From NCBI GenBank assembly GCA_963819905.1, contig CAWFXP010000001.1, forward strand, positions 310,001 through 374,000: DNA of 64,000 nt. Reading direction: 5' to 3'. Position numbers and translations under genes: made by a program. This document shows, piece after piece, positions 28,745 through 37,564 of the stretch. The notes under the pieces were generated by a model. It had not been told where the DNA came from, ran no database searches, and was given only the letters and a program-made list of their open reading frames with translations. Every line of letters starts with the position of its first letter. Positions within the stretch are counted from its first letter, which is position 1. The DNA comes from CAWCQC01 sp963819905. Its GTDB lineage: Bacteria; Actinomycetota; Thermoleophilia; Gaiellales; Gaiellaceae.

Positions 28745-29197
28745 ATGACAGGCAAGGCCGACTTCACCCCGGAAGAGTGGGACACCGTGCTCGAAGGCCC
28801 GACCAGCGCGGGCATGCTCGTCGTGATGGCCGAGCGGGGCGGCTCGTTCCGCGAGTCCTACTCGATGGCCAAGGCCTACGCCGAGGCTCGCAAGCACCAC
28901 GGCGAGAGCCAGCTGCTCGACGAGATCGTCTCGGCGAAGCCGGAGATGGACCGACACAAGGCTCACTCGCCGGAGGAGCTCCGCGAGGCGATGCTCGCGA
29001 ACCTCCGCGCCGCCGTGGCGCTCGTGGAGGCGAAGGCGACGCCGGAGGAGCTCGCCGATTACCGCGAGTTCACGCTCAATCTTGCGAACACGGTCGCCGA
29101 GGCGCGGAAGTCGGGATTCATGGGCCTCTCCGGCGAGCGGGTCAGCGGCGAGGAGGGGGACGCGGTCGCGGCGGTCGCGGACGCGCTCGGCCCTTGA
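28745..29197 (+). CDS. Conserved hypothetical protein, 150 residues
   Basis: An all-helical soluble protein: FTPEEWDTVLEGPTSAGMLVVMAERGG..., then SMAKAYAEARKHHGES. No signal or membrane segment. It has a strong GAGGAGG Shine-Dalgarno seven bases before ATG. Related short proteins exist without a known role. It ends 25 bases before the DUF4396 gene, whose promoter lies in that gap. Confidence 0.65.
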   Translation: MTGKADFTPEEWDTVLEGPTSAGMLVVMAERGGSFRESYSMAKAYAEARKHHGESQLLDEIVSAKPEMDRHKAHSPEELREAMLANLRAAVALVEAKATPEELADYREFTLNLANTVAEARKSGFMGLSGERVSGEEGDAVAAVADALGP

Positions 29198-29205
29198 CGA
29201 TACTT

Positions 29206-29222
29206 ATACCCTATAGGGGTAT
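29206..29222 (+). promoter_or_regulatory. CsoR/FrmR-type operator before DUF4396
   Basis: ATACCCTATAGGGGTAT is a near-perfect palindrome, TACCC-N5-GGGTA, ending at the base before ATG 29223. This matches the G-tract dyads bound by CsoR-family repressors (copper, formaldehyde, sulfide sensors). A TTGACG -35 box is at 29194-29199, so the dyad covers the -10 and start region. No csoR gene is in the window. Confidence 0.6.
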
Positions 29223-29693
29223 ATGGAGCACACGGAGGATCTGAATCGCGTCGCGTTCGCCGCGACGCTTCACTGCCTGACGGGCTGCGCGATCGGCGAG
29301 GTGCTCGGCATGGTCGTCGGAACCGCTCTCGGGCTCGGCGACTGGCCGACGGTGGCGCTGGCCGTCGTCCTGGCGTTCGTCTTCGGGTACTCGCTGACGG
29401 CGATCCCACTCCTTCGCTCGGGGCTGTCGTTTCGGGCCACCGCCGGGATCGCGCTCGCAGCGGACACCGTGTCGATCGCGGTGATGGAGATCGTCGACAA
29501 CGCGATCATGCTGACGATCCCGGGTGCGATGGAGGCTGGGCTCGCAAACTGGCGCTTCTGGGCAAGCCTCGCGTTCGCGCTCCTCGTCGCGTTCGCCGTC
29601 GCGCTGCCGGTCAACCGCTGGCTGATCGCACGCGGCCACGGCCACGCCAGAGCGCACGCCGCGCACGGATCGCAGGTCGTGCGGGAGGGCTAG
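29223..29693 (+). CDS. DUF4396 membrane protein
   Basis: The 156-residue protein has four transmembrane helices and a His-rich C-terminal tail (RGHGHARAHAAHG). TLHCLTGCAIGEVLGMVVGTALGL near residue 16, with two cysteines three residues apart, is the DUF4396 signature. The Cys pair, His tail and CsoR-like operator suggest copper or another soft metal. The stop overlaps that of the convergent next gene through a shared CTAG. Confidence 0.8.
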   Translation: MEHTEDLNRVAFAATLHCLTGCAIGEVLGMVVGTALGLGDWPTVALAVVLAFVFGYSLTAIPLLRSGLSFRATAGIALAADTVSIAVMEIVDNAIMLTIPGAMEAGLANWRFWASLAFALLVAFAVALPVNRWLIARGHGHARAHAAHGSQVVREG

Positions 29694-30067
29694 CGGCCTT
29701 CGGGCTGCGGAACTGGTCGCAGGCCGGGGGCGCCGGCGCTCTCCGCCGCCAACCGCCGAAGACGGGAGCGAACCTCCGAGAGGAGGTCGTGCCCCGACGC
29801 GCCCGGGACACGGCTCAGCACGACGCGCTCGCGGCGGGGGAGGACGTCCTCGACGTCGTCGATCGGGACGAGCACGAGCCGCCGGCCGAGCACGCCGGCG
29901 CGCACGATCAGCGCGTCCGGCTCGTCCGGTCGCTTGCGGAACATGACTGCCTCGACCAGGCCGAACCGACCCTCGGGCGAATCGACCCGGAAGCCCTCGC
30001 AGCGGCAGAGCCAGTAGAAGCGCGAACCAAGGGTCTTCTCCAGATCGGTGACGGTGAGCTCAGTCAT
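29690..30067 (-). CDS. PRC-barrel-like hypothetical protein
   Basis: A 125-residue protein with a beta-rich core (RVDSPEGRFGLVEAVMFRK; ALIVRAGVLGRRLVLVPIDDVEDVLP) like a PRC-barrel domain, with an Arg-rich helix at the C-terminus. The assignment is by pattern only. It converges with the DUF4396 gene, sharing a CTAG stop overlap. Confidence 0.55.
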   Translation of the reverse strand: MTELTVTDLEKTLGSRFYWLCRCEGFRVDSPEGRFGLVEAVMFRKRPDEPDALIVRAGVLGRRLVLVPIDDVEDVLPRRERVVLSRVPGASGHDLLSEVRSRLRRLAAESAGAPGLRPVPQPEGR

Positions 30068-30237
30068 GGGAGCGGTTATATCGACCTTCTCTTAACGAGG
30101 CATGAGGGCGCATTAATCCTGCGCGTATCCAGTGTTAAGGAATGTTGCCTCGTCCGGCGGCGGAGCCGGTACCCGCGAGGGCCGCGGGCATAATCGTGCG
30201 GACGTCCTTCGTCGGGCGCTCCGGGTTCCCTCTCTCA

Positions 30238-31467
30238 ATGGACGATCAGCTCGCGTCGACAAACGCCGCCCGCCGTGAGGCGAGGCGGCGCGCCGTCCGC
30301 CGCCGCAGGGTCGTCGCGCTCGTTCTCGTCGTGGCGGCCGTTGCAGGCATCGCAGCCGCGATCGTCACGGCGACGAGAGGGCCCGCCGCAGAGGCGGCGC
30401 CCGGCGGCGCCGAGCGGCCCGCGACCACCGAGCCCGAGGCGGCGACGACCTCGCAGGAGACGACGCCGGAGGAGACGACGACCGAGCCACCGCCGCCTCC
30501 GACGAACGCGAAGGTCACCTTTGCGGCCGTTGGGGACACCGTGATGGGCACGCCGACCTACGGGCTGCCGCCGGACGGCGGGGCGAGCTTCTTCGACGAC
30601 GTCGACGCCGAGCTCGAGGGAGACGTCGTGCTGGCCAACCTCGAGGGGACGCTGTCGACGAACGAGGGCTCGAAGTGCGGGGCCGACAGCACGAACTGCT
30701 TCGCCTTCCAGACACCCCCGTCCTATGCCAAGTGGCTCACCCGGGCCGGTATCACGGCGGTCAACCTCGCCAACAACCACGCCTACGACTTCGGCGAGGA
30801 AGGGCTCGAGCAGACGATTCGCGCCCTGAGGCGGAACGACCTCGTCGTGACCGGGCAGCCCGGGCGGGTCGCCGTCCAGAAGGTCGGCGACGTCCGGATC
30901 GCCCTCGTCGGCTTCGCCTCGTACCCGTGGGCGAACGATCTCACGGACATCCAGGGCGCACGCAAGGTCGTCCGCAAGGCGGCCGGGAAGGCGGACCTCG
31001 TCGTCGTCACGTTCCACGGCGGTGCGGAGGGTTCCGACCAGCAGCACGTTCCGCTCGGCACCGAGTACTACCTGGGCGAGAACCGCGGCGACCTACGCGC
31101 GTTCTCGCACGCGGTCGTCGACGCGGGCGCCGACCTCGTGATCGGCCACGGGCCGCACGTCCTGCGAGGCATGGAGTGGTACAAGAAGCGCCTGATCGCC
31201 TACAGCCTCGGGAACTTCGCCGGCTACGGCGTCTTCTCGCTCGCAGGCCCGACGGCGATCAGCGGCATCCTCCGGGTCACCTTGAAGGCGGACGGCACCT
31301 GGGTCGAGGGCGAGCTCGTCCCGACTGCGCTGGTCGGGGAGGGCTATCCGGTACGCGATCCGGCCGAGCAGGCGCACGGCGTCGTCAGGCAGCTCTCCAG
31401 AGAGGACTTCGGCCGGCGCGGGATCCGCGTGACCCGCGTCGGCGTCCTCGTGCCGCCGTCGGGCTAA
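30238..31467 (+). CDS. CapA family protein (metallophosphoesterase fold)
   Basis: The 409-residue protein has a basic N-terminus, a signal anchor at about 23-48, and a Pro/Thr/Glu-rich linker to residue 95. The PGA_cap domain follows: FAAVGDTVMG, NLEGTLS, NLANNHAYDFGEEGL (NNH.DD-like), VVTFHGGAEG, GHGPHVLRG, SLGNF. In Bacillus CapA acts in poly-gamma-glutamate synthesis; here no capB or capC is near, so the substrate is open. The first ATG with a plausible anchor was taken as start. Confidence 0.85.
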   Translation: MDDQLASTNAARREARRRAVRRRRVVALVLVVAAVAGIAAAIVTATRGPAAEAAPGGAERPATTEPEAATTSQETTPEETTTEPPPPPTNAKVTFAAVGDTVMGTPTYGLPPDGGASFFDDVDAELEGDVVLANLEGTLSTNEGSKCGADSTNCFAFQTPPSYAKWLTRAGITAVNLANNHAYDFGEEGLEQTIRALRRNDLVVTGQPGRVAVQKVGDVRIALVGFASYPWANDLTDIQGARKVVRKAAGKADLVVVTFHGGAEGSDQQHVPLGTEYYLGENRGDLRAFSHAVVDAGADLVIGHGPHVLRGMEWYKKRLIAYSLGNFAGYGVFSLAGPTAISGILRVTLKADGTWVEGELVPTALVGEGYPVRDPAEQAHGVVRQLSREDFGRRGIRVTRVGVLVPPSG

Positions 31468-31565
31468 CCGGCCCCCAAGCGGCATCCGGCGACGCGCGAC
31501 GACTCCCGCTCGGCGTCGGCGAGGCGGGTCGAAGTTGCCCTCATCCGGGTCCCCTGGTAGGTTCT

Positions 31566-31581
31566 ACGACCTTGTGCGGGC
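31566..31581 (+). promoter_or_regulatory. Shared promoter element, copy 1
   Basis: ACGACCTTGTGCGGGC ends 40 bases before the GTG start at 31622. The same element with one mismatch lies exactly 40 bases before the start of the paralogous gene at 32905. Confidence 0.5.
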
Positions 31582-31621
31582 CATGTCCACGCTCAAGCAC
31601 GGTCCTAGGGGACGGGACCGC

Positions 31622-32743
31622 GTGATTCGGAAGGCAAGGCGTCTCACCGTCGTTCTGCTCGCGGCAGGCGCGGCTGCGCTCGCCGCGACCGCGCCCACCT
31701 CTGCGACGCCGGGGGAGATCGCAGCGGCCAAGGCGGAAGCCCAGGCGGTGCTCGCGGACATCCAGGCGATCGACGCCCAGGTCGAGCTCGCCGTCGAGGC
31801 GTACAACAAGGCGAGCTACGAGCTCGACGTGGTGAACGAAGCGATCGCCGTCAACAAGCGCCACCTCGAGATCGCGCGAGGAGCCCTGAAGACCGCGCAG
31901 GCGAACCTGGCCGAGCGAATCGTCACGCTCTACACGACCAATCAGCAGGACACCCTCGAGGTCATTCTCGGCGCCGCCAACCTCGATGACCTCCTCGACC
32001 GGGTCGACACCGTGCGCAGGATCTCGAACCAGGACGTGCGGATCGTCAGCGCAGTTCGCGACGCGCGACGTGAGGTCGAACGGCGGGAGAAGGAGCTCGA
32101 GCGAGACCAGGCGCGGCAGGAGCAGGTGGTCTCGGAGAAGGCTGCCCAGCAGGCGGCCGTGGAAGCGCAGCTCGCCGAGCGGCAGTCCCTCTACGCGTCG
32201 ATCGAGGATCAGATCGCCGACCTCGAGGCCGAGGAGCGCGCGCGCCAGGCGCAGCTCGCCGCCGAGGCGGAGGCGCGCGAGGAGGAGCAGGAGCGCATCG
32301 CGGCCGCGGCCGAGAGCGCGGGCGTGTCCGTCGCGAGCTCCTCGTCCGTCTCCGAGCCGACGGGCATCGGCGTCGCTCCTCCGAGCGTCCAGGGCGGCTC
32401 TGCGGTCAGCATCGCGCTCAGCTTCCTGGGCGTGCCCTACGTCTGGGGCGGCGCGTCGCCGAGCGGCTTCGACTGCTCGGGCCTGGTCGTCTACGTCTAC
32501 GCGCAGCTCGGCATCTCGCTTCCCCACTACACGGGAGCGCTCTGGAACTCCGGTGTCGCCGTCTCGTACGGTGCGCTCCAGCCTGGCGACCTCGTCTTCT
32601 TCAACGGCCTCGGCCACGTCGGCATCTACATCGGCGGCGGCCAGATGGTGCACTCTCCGCACACGGGTGACGTCGTCAAGATCTCCGACATCAGCTCGGG
32701 GTACTACGCGTCCTCGTACGTGGGCGCCCGCCGCGTCGGCTAA
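31622..32743 (+). CDS. Secreted NlpC/P60 peptidoglycan endopeptidase with coiled coil, copy 1
   Basis: A 373-residue RipC/PcsB-like protein: signal peptide (1-31), long coiled coil (about 35-230), then an NlpC/P60 domain. Catalytic Cys285 is in PSGFDCSGLVVYVYAQLG; the His is in GHVGIYIGG, with a further His in MVHSPHTG. It should cleave stem peptides during growth or division, restrained by the coiled coil as in known relatives. It is a tandem paralogue of the next gene. GTG 31622 aligns with the start of that paralogue; an upstream ATG at 31583 is less likely. Confidence 0.9.
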   Translation: MIRKARRLTVVLLAAGAAALAATAPTSATPGEIAAAKAEAQAVLADIQAIDAQVELAVEAYNKASYELDVVNEAIAVNKRHLEIARGALKTAQANLAERIVTLYTTNQQDTLEVILGAANLDDLLDRVDTVRRISNQDVRIVSAVRDARREVERREKELERDQARQEQVVSEKAAQQAAVEAQLAERQSLYASIEDQIADLEAEERARQAQLAAEAEAREEEQERIAAAAESAGVSVASSSSVSEPTGIGVAPPSVQGGSAVSIALSFLGVPYVWGGASPSGFDCSGLVVYVYAQLGISLPHYTGALWNSGVAVSYGALQPGDLVFFNGLGHVGIYIGGGQMVHSPHTGDVVKISDISSGYYASSYVGARRVG

Positions 32744-32848
32744 ACGCGAAGCCGTCTCACCCGCGGATTGTGGCGCGCAAGATCGCGCCGATTCTGCGCC
32801 AAAATGCACGTTGTCATTTGACCTGAAATCACCGCGTTGCTATTTTCC
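32744..32848 (+). other. Spacer with hairpin between the NlpC/P60 genes
   Basis: A 6-bp stem, GGCGCG (32772-32777) with CGCGCC (32784-32789), may end transcription of copy 1, though no T tract follows. The rest is AT-rich for this window. Confidence 0.3.
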
Positions 32849-32883
32849 ACGACGTTGTGCGGGCAATTGGAATGCACTAGCGT
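32849..32883 (+). promoter_or_regulatory. Shared promoter element, copy 2, with -10 box
   Basis: ACGACGTTGTGCGGGC (32849-32864) contains a TTGTGC -35 candidate, 17 bp before TAGCGT (32878-32883). It duplicates the element before copy 1 at identical distance from the start codon. Confidence 0.55.
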
Positions 32884-32904
32884 GGTCCGGCGGGAAACGG
32901 CCGC

Positions 32905-34026
32905 GTGAGGGCGCGGACCGGACGCCTCGCGGCTGCGCTCGCTGCGGCAGTTCTGGCCACCCTGGCCGCGACGACCTCTGCCGGATTTGCGACGCCGGAC
33001 GAGATCGAGGCCGCACGGGCAGACGCCCAGGCGGTGCTCGCGGACATCCAGGCGATCGACGCGCAGCTGGAGGTCGCGATCGACGCCTACAACGGCGCCA
33101 CCGTCGAGCTCGAGCAGCTCGAGGACGCGATTGCGACGAACCAGCGCCATCTCGAGATCGCCAAGGGCGCGCTGAAGACGGCGCAGAAGAACCTGTCGGA
33201 TCGGATCGTCGCCCTCTACACGGGCGGCGAGCAGGACGTGCTCGAGGTGATTCTCGGATCCGCGAGCCTCGACGATCTGCTCGATCGGGTGGACACCGTC
33301 CGCAGGATCTCGAATCAGGACGTCCACATCATCGAGGCGGTCAGAGACGCGCGCAACGACGTGCGCCGGCGCGGCGAGGAGCTCGAGCGCGACCGGGCCC
33401 GGCAGGCGCAGGTGGTAGCCGAGAAGGCCGCCCAGGCCGATTCGATCGAGGCACAGCTCGCCGAGCGGGAGAGCCTGTACGTGTCGATCAAGGACCAGAT
33501 CGCAGACCTCGAGGCGGAGGAACGGGCACGGCAAGCCCGGCTCGCCGAGGAGGCACGGCGCCGCGAGGCCGAGCGCGAGGCGCTCGTGGCCGCTGCGGAA
33601 GAGGCGGGTGTCGACCAGGCGGTGGTTCAGGCGGTCGCGACGTCGAGCCCGCAGGGCATCGGGAGCGCGCCGGGGAGCCGCCTCGGAGGACAGGCCGTCG
33701 CCATCGCTCTCCAGTACCTCGGCGTGCCGTACGTGTGGGGCGGCGCGTCGCCGAGCGGCTTCGACTGCTCGGGGCTCGTGATGTACGTCTACGCGCAGCT
33801 CGGGGTCTCGCTGCCGCACCATGCCGCCTCGATGTTCAACTACGGCGTCCCCGTCTCCTACTCGGAGCTGCAGCCGGGCGATCTGGTCTTCGCGAACGGC
33901 CTCGGCCACATGGGGATGTACGTCGGCGGCGGCAACTACATCCATGCCCCGTACACGGGGGCCGTCGTCAGCATCGCGTCGATGTCGAGCCGTTCGGACT
34001 GGGTCGGGTTCAAGCGCGTCGCCTAG
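32905..34026 (+). CDS. Secreted NlpC/P60 peptidoglycan endopeptidase with coiled coil, copy 2
   Basis: The 373-residue paralogue of the previous gene is the same length and nearly collinear. It has a signal peptide (1-30), a coiled coil (about 33-235) and an NlpC/P60 domain with Cys288 (PSGFDCSGLVMYVYAQLG), GHMGMYVGG and NYIHAPYTG. The coiled coil block QAVLADIQAIDAQ is shared. The linker differs most, with shorter Ser-rich content here. Both should be exported and act on the wall. Confidence 0.9.
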   Translation: MRARTGRLAAALAAAVLATLAATTSAGFATPDEIEAARADAQAVLADIQAIDAQLEVAIDAYNGATVELEQLEDAIATNQRHLEIAKGALKTAQKNLSDRIVALYTGGEQDVLEVILGSASLDDLLDRVDTVRRISNQDVHIIEAVRDARNDVRRRGEELERDRARQAQVVAEKAAQADSIEAQLAERESLYVSIKDQIADLEAEERARQARLAEEARRREAEREALVAAAEEAGVDQAVVQAVATSSPQGIGSAPGSRLGGQAVAIALQYLGVPYVWGGASPSGFDCSGLVMYVYAQLGVSLPHHAASMFNYGVPVSYSELQPGDLVFANGLGHMGMYVGGGNYIHAPYTGAVVSIASMSSRSDWVGFKRVA

Positions 34027-34105
34027 TAGGGGCCGGACCTGTCCGGCCCTCCGCGCAATCCGTTTACTCGCGCGGAGTCGAATAACCGACGTGACCCGTC
34101 GGAGC

Positions 34106-34111
34106 TACACT
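34106..34111 (+). promoter_or_regulatory. Leaderless -10 box of the FtsH-like operon
   Basis: TACACT lies seven bases before ATG 34119; no Shine-Dalgarno site is present. Confidence 0.5.
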
Positions 34112-34118
34112 CCGCGAA

Positions 34119-36578
34119 ATGGCACGTGACGAGCGCTCCGTAGACGCGACGAGCGAGGAGCGGCTGCCACCGGCCCTCCTGGGGGGCTCTCCCGACACCC
34201 GGTCGGAGGAGGCCGATAACCACCTCGCGCTGCAGTGGCGCCGGCTGGCGCGCGTCGCAACGATCGTTGCGGTGCTGACGAGCCCGGCGCTCTTCCTCTA
34301 CCTGTACCGGGAGCTCGACTGGTCGCTCGGCTGGGCGATCCTCGCCACCGTCCTCGGCGTCATCGCGTTCCGGGGCGTGGTCGACGTCGCCATGCGCCGC
34401 TTCATCCCGTGGCCGACGCTCTTCGGCCAGGAGGGCGAGCGGATGCGGGAAGAGGACGTCGTCAACCGCCGCCGGGCCTGGTACTGGAGCAAGAAGGCGC
34501 GGCTCGCCGTCTGGATCGTCGCGATCATCACGGTGATCTGGGTGATCCGCCTCTTCACCGAGGAGGCGGGAGACCGCTCGTGGATCGACGCGGCGCTCTC
34601 GGTGCCGGAGGCATTCGGGTTCCTGATCTCCTCCGGGCTGTGGATCTACATGATCATCTTCCCGCTCTTCTTCATCGGGAACTTCCTCATCCTCTTCGGC
34701 CCGCTGGTCTTCATGGGCATCTCGCAGATGCGCTCGTACGAGCCGGGGGACGCCGACTGGGGCGTCAAGCTCGACGACGTCCGCGGCCAGGCGGAGGCCA
34801 AGGAGGAGGTGCGCCGCGTCGTGACGCTGTGGCAGTCGGGGGAGGCGTTCGAGAGCGCGGGCGGCAAACGCGAGCGGGGACTGCTGCTCCTCGGCGCGCC
34901 CGGAACGGGCAAGACGATGCTCTCGAAGGGGATCGCGACGAACTTCAACGCGCCGTTCGTCTCGATGCCCGGCTCGGGCTTCGCCCAGACGTTCATCGGC
35001 ATGGACGTGGTCATCGTCCGCTACCTGGCGTTCAAGGCGAAGCGGCTCGCCAGGAAGTGGGGCGGGCAGTGCATCGTCTTCATCGACGAGATCGACGCGG
35101 TCGGGATGCGGCGACGGAGCCTCGGTGACGCCGGCAGCGGGTTCACCCCCGCGGAGCCTGGAAGCTTCCACGACTTCTGCTTCTACGGCCCGAACGGCGC
35201 CCTGACGCCGACCGGCGACCTGATCCTCGAAACGCGCGCCTGGCGCGAGCGGCTGTTCGAGGCGCGTGCCCCGGTGCCGGCCTCGCGCTATCCGGTGATC
35301 GTCGACCGCGTGGCGAACTTCGTGTTCCCCGGCGGCATGGGCGGCTCGGGCGGCGGCCTGGCGCTCAACCAACTCCTCATCGTCATGGACGGAATCGGCG
35401 ACCCGCCGTTCTGGCGGCGCTTCTGGACGAACCGTGTCAACACCTTCCTCGACGCGAGCTACATCGTGCCCAGGCGCCTCGGCAACGGGTCGCTGCGGCT
35501 GCCGAGGCCGAAGCCGCGCAGCGAGCAGATCTTCTTCGTCGGCGCCTGCAACGTCCCCCTGGAGGTGCTCGATCCCGCTCTCACGCGCCCTGGGCGCATG
35601 GGTCGCCACGTCTGGTTCCGGACACCGACGAAGCAGGACCGCCTCGACGTGTTCAACCTCTACCTGGGAAAGGTCGCCCACGACCCGGAGCTCGACACCG
35701 ACAAGCGTCGCGAGGAGCTCGCCCGGATCACGAACGGCTACTCGCCGGCGATGATCGAGCAGGTCTGCTCGATGGCGCTGACGGTCGCCCACTATTCCGG
35801 TCGGGAGCGCTTCGGCTGGGAGGACATCGTCGACGCGATGACGTCGATCGAGTCCGGAACGGCCGTCAACCAGGAGTATGTGCCCGAGGAGACACGGGCG
35901 GTGGCGATCCACGAGGCCGGCCACGCCGTCTGCGCGCACGTCTACATGCGGGGGACGGAGTCGACCCGCCTCTCGATCCGCAAGCGGGGGCGAAGCCTCG
36001 GCCACCACCAGGCGCTCGAGAAGGAGGAGCGCTTCAGCTCCTGGCGCCACGAGGAGATGGGGCGCCTCACCTGGACGCTCGGCGCGATGGCCGCGGAGCG
36101 CGTCTTCTACGGAGAGAACTCGACCGGCGTCGGCGGCGACGTCCAGAGCGCCACGGCGCGCGCGGCCTGGATGGTCGGCTCCTGCGCGATGGCGCCCGAG
36201 CCGATCGACCTGAACGGGTTCGCGGGCTCGGGCGACGAGGAGGACGAGGCTCGCAAGGGGATCGAGAAGCGCTTCCAGCGGATCGGCACCCAGATCATGA
36301 ACCGCTCGGGCAGCGGTGGCCCCTTCCAGCAGGATCCGATCGCAGGCGTCCTCGGAGACGCGGACAAGCGCGCGATGGCCGCCCAGCTGCTCGGACAGGC
36401 CTACATGCGCGCCCACCTCCTGATCGAGGCAAACCGCGAGGCGGTCGATCGCATCGCCACCGTCCTCGTCGAGCGACGGGAGCTCCACGGCGACGAGGTG
36501 GTCGAGCTGCTCGACAACGCCCGCCTGACGGTGCCCGACGTCGATCTGACGAAGGACGGGACGTGGCCGACCCTGTAG
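34119..36578 (+). CDS. FtsH-like membrane AAA+ zinc metalloprotease with long insertions
   Basis: The protein has 819 residues. The N-terminal part has three or four membrane segments (about 45-90, 127-147, 170-210) instead of the usual two. The AAA module has Walker A GAPGTGKT (259-266), Walker B CIVFIDEIDA (318-327) and an SRH-like GACNVPLEVLDPALTRPGR (about 475-493). About 145 residues separate Walker B from the SRH, far more than in FtsH. The extra sequence flanks LNQLLIVMDGI and is rich in Gly and aromatics. The M41 domain is intact: HEAGH (598-602) and GGDVQSAT near 672. It should degrade membrane or misfolded proteins using ATP. It heads a three-gene overlapping operon. Confidence 0.88.
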   Translation: MARDERSVDATSEERLPPALLGGSPDTRSEEADNHLALQWRRLARVATIVAVLTSPALFLYLYRELDWSLGWAILATVLGVIAFRGVVDVAMRRFIPWPTLFGQEGERMREEDVVNRRRAWYWSKKARLAVWIVAIITVIWVIRLFTEEAGDRSWIDAALSVPEAFGFLISSGLWIYMIIFPLFFIGNFLILFGPLVFMGISQMRSYEPGDADWGVKLDDVRGQAEAKEEVRRVVTLWQSGEAFESAGGKRERGLLLLGAPGTGKTMLSKGIATNFNAPFVSMPGSGFAQTFIGMDVVIVRYLAFKAKRLARKWGGQCIVFIDEIDAVGMRRRSLGDAGSGFTPAEPGSFHDFCFYGPNGALTPTGDLILETRAWRERLFEARAPVPASRYPVIVDRVANFVFPGGMGGSGGGLALNQLLIVMDGIGDPPFWRRFWTNRVNTFLDASYIVPRRLGNGSLRLPRPKPRSEQIFFVGACNVPLEVLDPALTRPGRMGRHVWFRTPTKQDRLDVFNLYLGKVAHDPELDTDKRREELARITNGYSPAMIEQVCSMALTVAHYSGRERFGWEDIVDAMTSIESGTAVNQEYVPEETRAVAIHEAGHAVCAHVYMRGTESTRLSIRKRGRSLGHHQALEKEERFSSWRHEEMGRLTWTLGAMAAERVFYGENSTGVGGDVQSATARAAWMVGSCAMAPEPIDLNGFAGSGDEEDEARKGIEKRFQRIGTQIMNRSGSGGPFQQDPIAGVLGDADKRAMAAQLLGQAYMRAHLLIEANREAVDRIATVLVERRELHGDEVVELLDNARLTVPDVDLTKDGTWPTL

Positions 36579-37564
36579 AGCCGGCCGTGACGGATACCGG
36601 CGGGCCGGGCACGGCCGAGGCGGAGCCGGAGCGCCCTTCGCCCGCGCGTCCCGAGCTCGCGGGGCCGGCGCGCTCGCAGCCGGCCAAGGGATACGGCAAG
36701 CGGTTCCTGCTCGTGTACCTGGTCCTCGGGCTCGTCCTCGGCGTCGCGATCGGCGGGCTGGTCGTCGTCCTGACCGGGCCGGGGCAGACACCCGAGGCCT
36801 CCTGGTCTGTCTGGCAGCCCGAAGGTGACAACTCGCAGAAGGCGCAGCAGATCGCGACCCACGTGAGCGGCGCGTACCGGCTCCCGAGCGGGCAGCAGCT
36901 GGTCGGGATCCAGCCGGCCCCGCCGCGCGTCCAGGACGTGCCGCTCGGCGCTATCGCCGTCCGTCGCCTTCCGGGCGTCGGCGAGACCGAGACGCCCGTG
37001 AACGTCTTCGACGTCGAGGGAGTCGTGGTCTACATCCTGTGTGGGCTCGGCGAGAACTGTGCGATCGAGGAGGGAGAGCCGTCGGCGGAACGCCTCCGAC
37101 TGCTCCGCCGCGAGTCGCTCGAGCTCGCCCTCTACACCTTCCGCTACCTGGACGACGTGTCGTCGGTCGTCACGTTCCTGCCGCCGCGGCCCGGTGACGA
37201 GCCGAGCTTCGCGCTCCTGTTCGAGCGTGGGGATCTCGACTCCCAGCTCGAGCGCCCGCTTCGTGCGACGTTGCCCGCCTCGCCCCCGGTCGCCCCCGAG
37301 AACCTCGCGCCGCTCGAGGTTGAGACGATCGACCGGTTGACGAGCGCGAACTTCTTCCGCTTCTCGTTCCAGCAGCTGCAGGACGGAACGGCCGTCCTCG
37401 TCCTCGACGACCCGCGGCTGCCCGAGCAGACGCCGTCGACCGAGACCGGCGGAACCGAGTCGCAGCCCGCGGACGGCACGACCGGCCCCGACGGAGGTGG
37501 CACGGAGAACGAAGGCGGGACGACCACCGGCTCGGCGGACGCGGCGGGCGCTCAGGCGCAGTGA
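36563..37564 (+). CDS. Single-span hypothetical membrane protein linked to the FtsH-like protease
   Basis: The 333-residue protein has a disordered acidic/Pro-rich N-terminus, one transmembrane helix (about 49-71), an external folded domain (about 80-285) and a Gly/Thr/Glu-rich tail. GTG 36563 is inside the protease gene (16-base overlap), so translation is coupled. The folded domain has one LCGLGENC motif. No family is recognised. Position suggests an adaptor or regulator of the protease, loosely comparable to HflK/HflC with FtsH but without sequence similarity that I can see. Confidence 0.7.
   Translation: MADPVEPAVTDTGGPGTAEAEPERPSPARPELAGPARSQPAKGYGKRFLLVYLVLGLVLGVAIGGLVVVLTGPGQTPEASWSVWQPEGDNSQKAQQIATHVSGAYRLPSGQQLVGIQPAPPRVQDVPLGAIAVRRLPGVGETETPVNVFDVEGVVVYILCGLGENCAIEEGEPSAERLRLLRRESLELALYTFRYLDDVSSVVTFLPPRPGDEPSFALLFERGDLDSQLERPLRATLPASPPVAPENLAPLEVETIDRLTSANFFRFSFQQLQDGTAVLVLDDPRLPEQTPSTETGGTESQPADGTTGPDGGGTENEGGTTTGSADAAGAQAQ

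Noticed and set aside
31468..31621. c-di-AMP (ydaO) riboswitch before the NlpC/P60 genes
   Set aside because: Known in actinobacteria before such genes, but the space is too short and the conserved motifs are absent.
34023..36791. Long antisense frame over the FtsH-like gene
   Set aside because: It is a mirror of GC-rich coding sequence with no recognisable domain.
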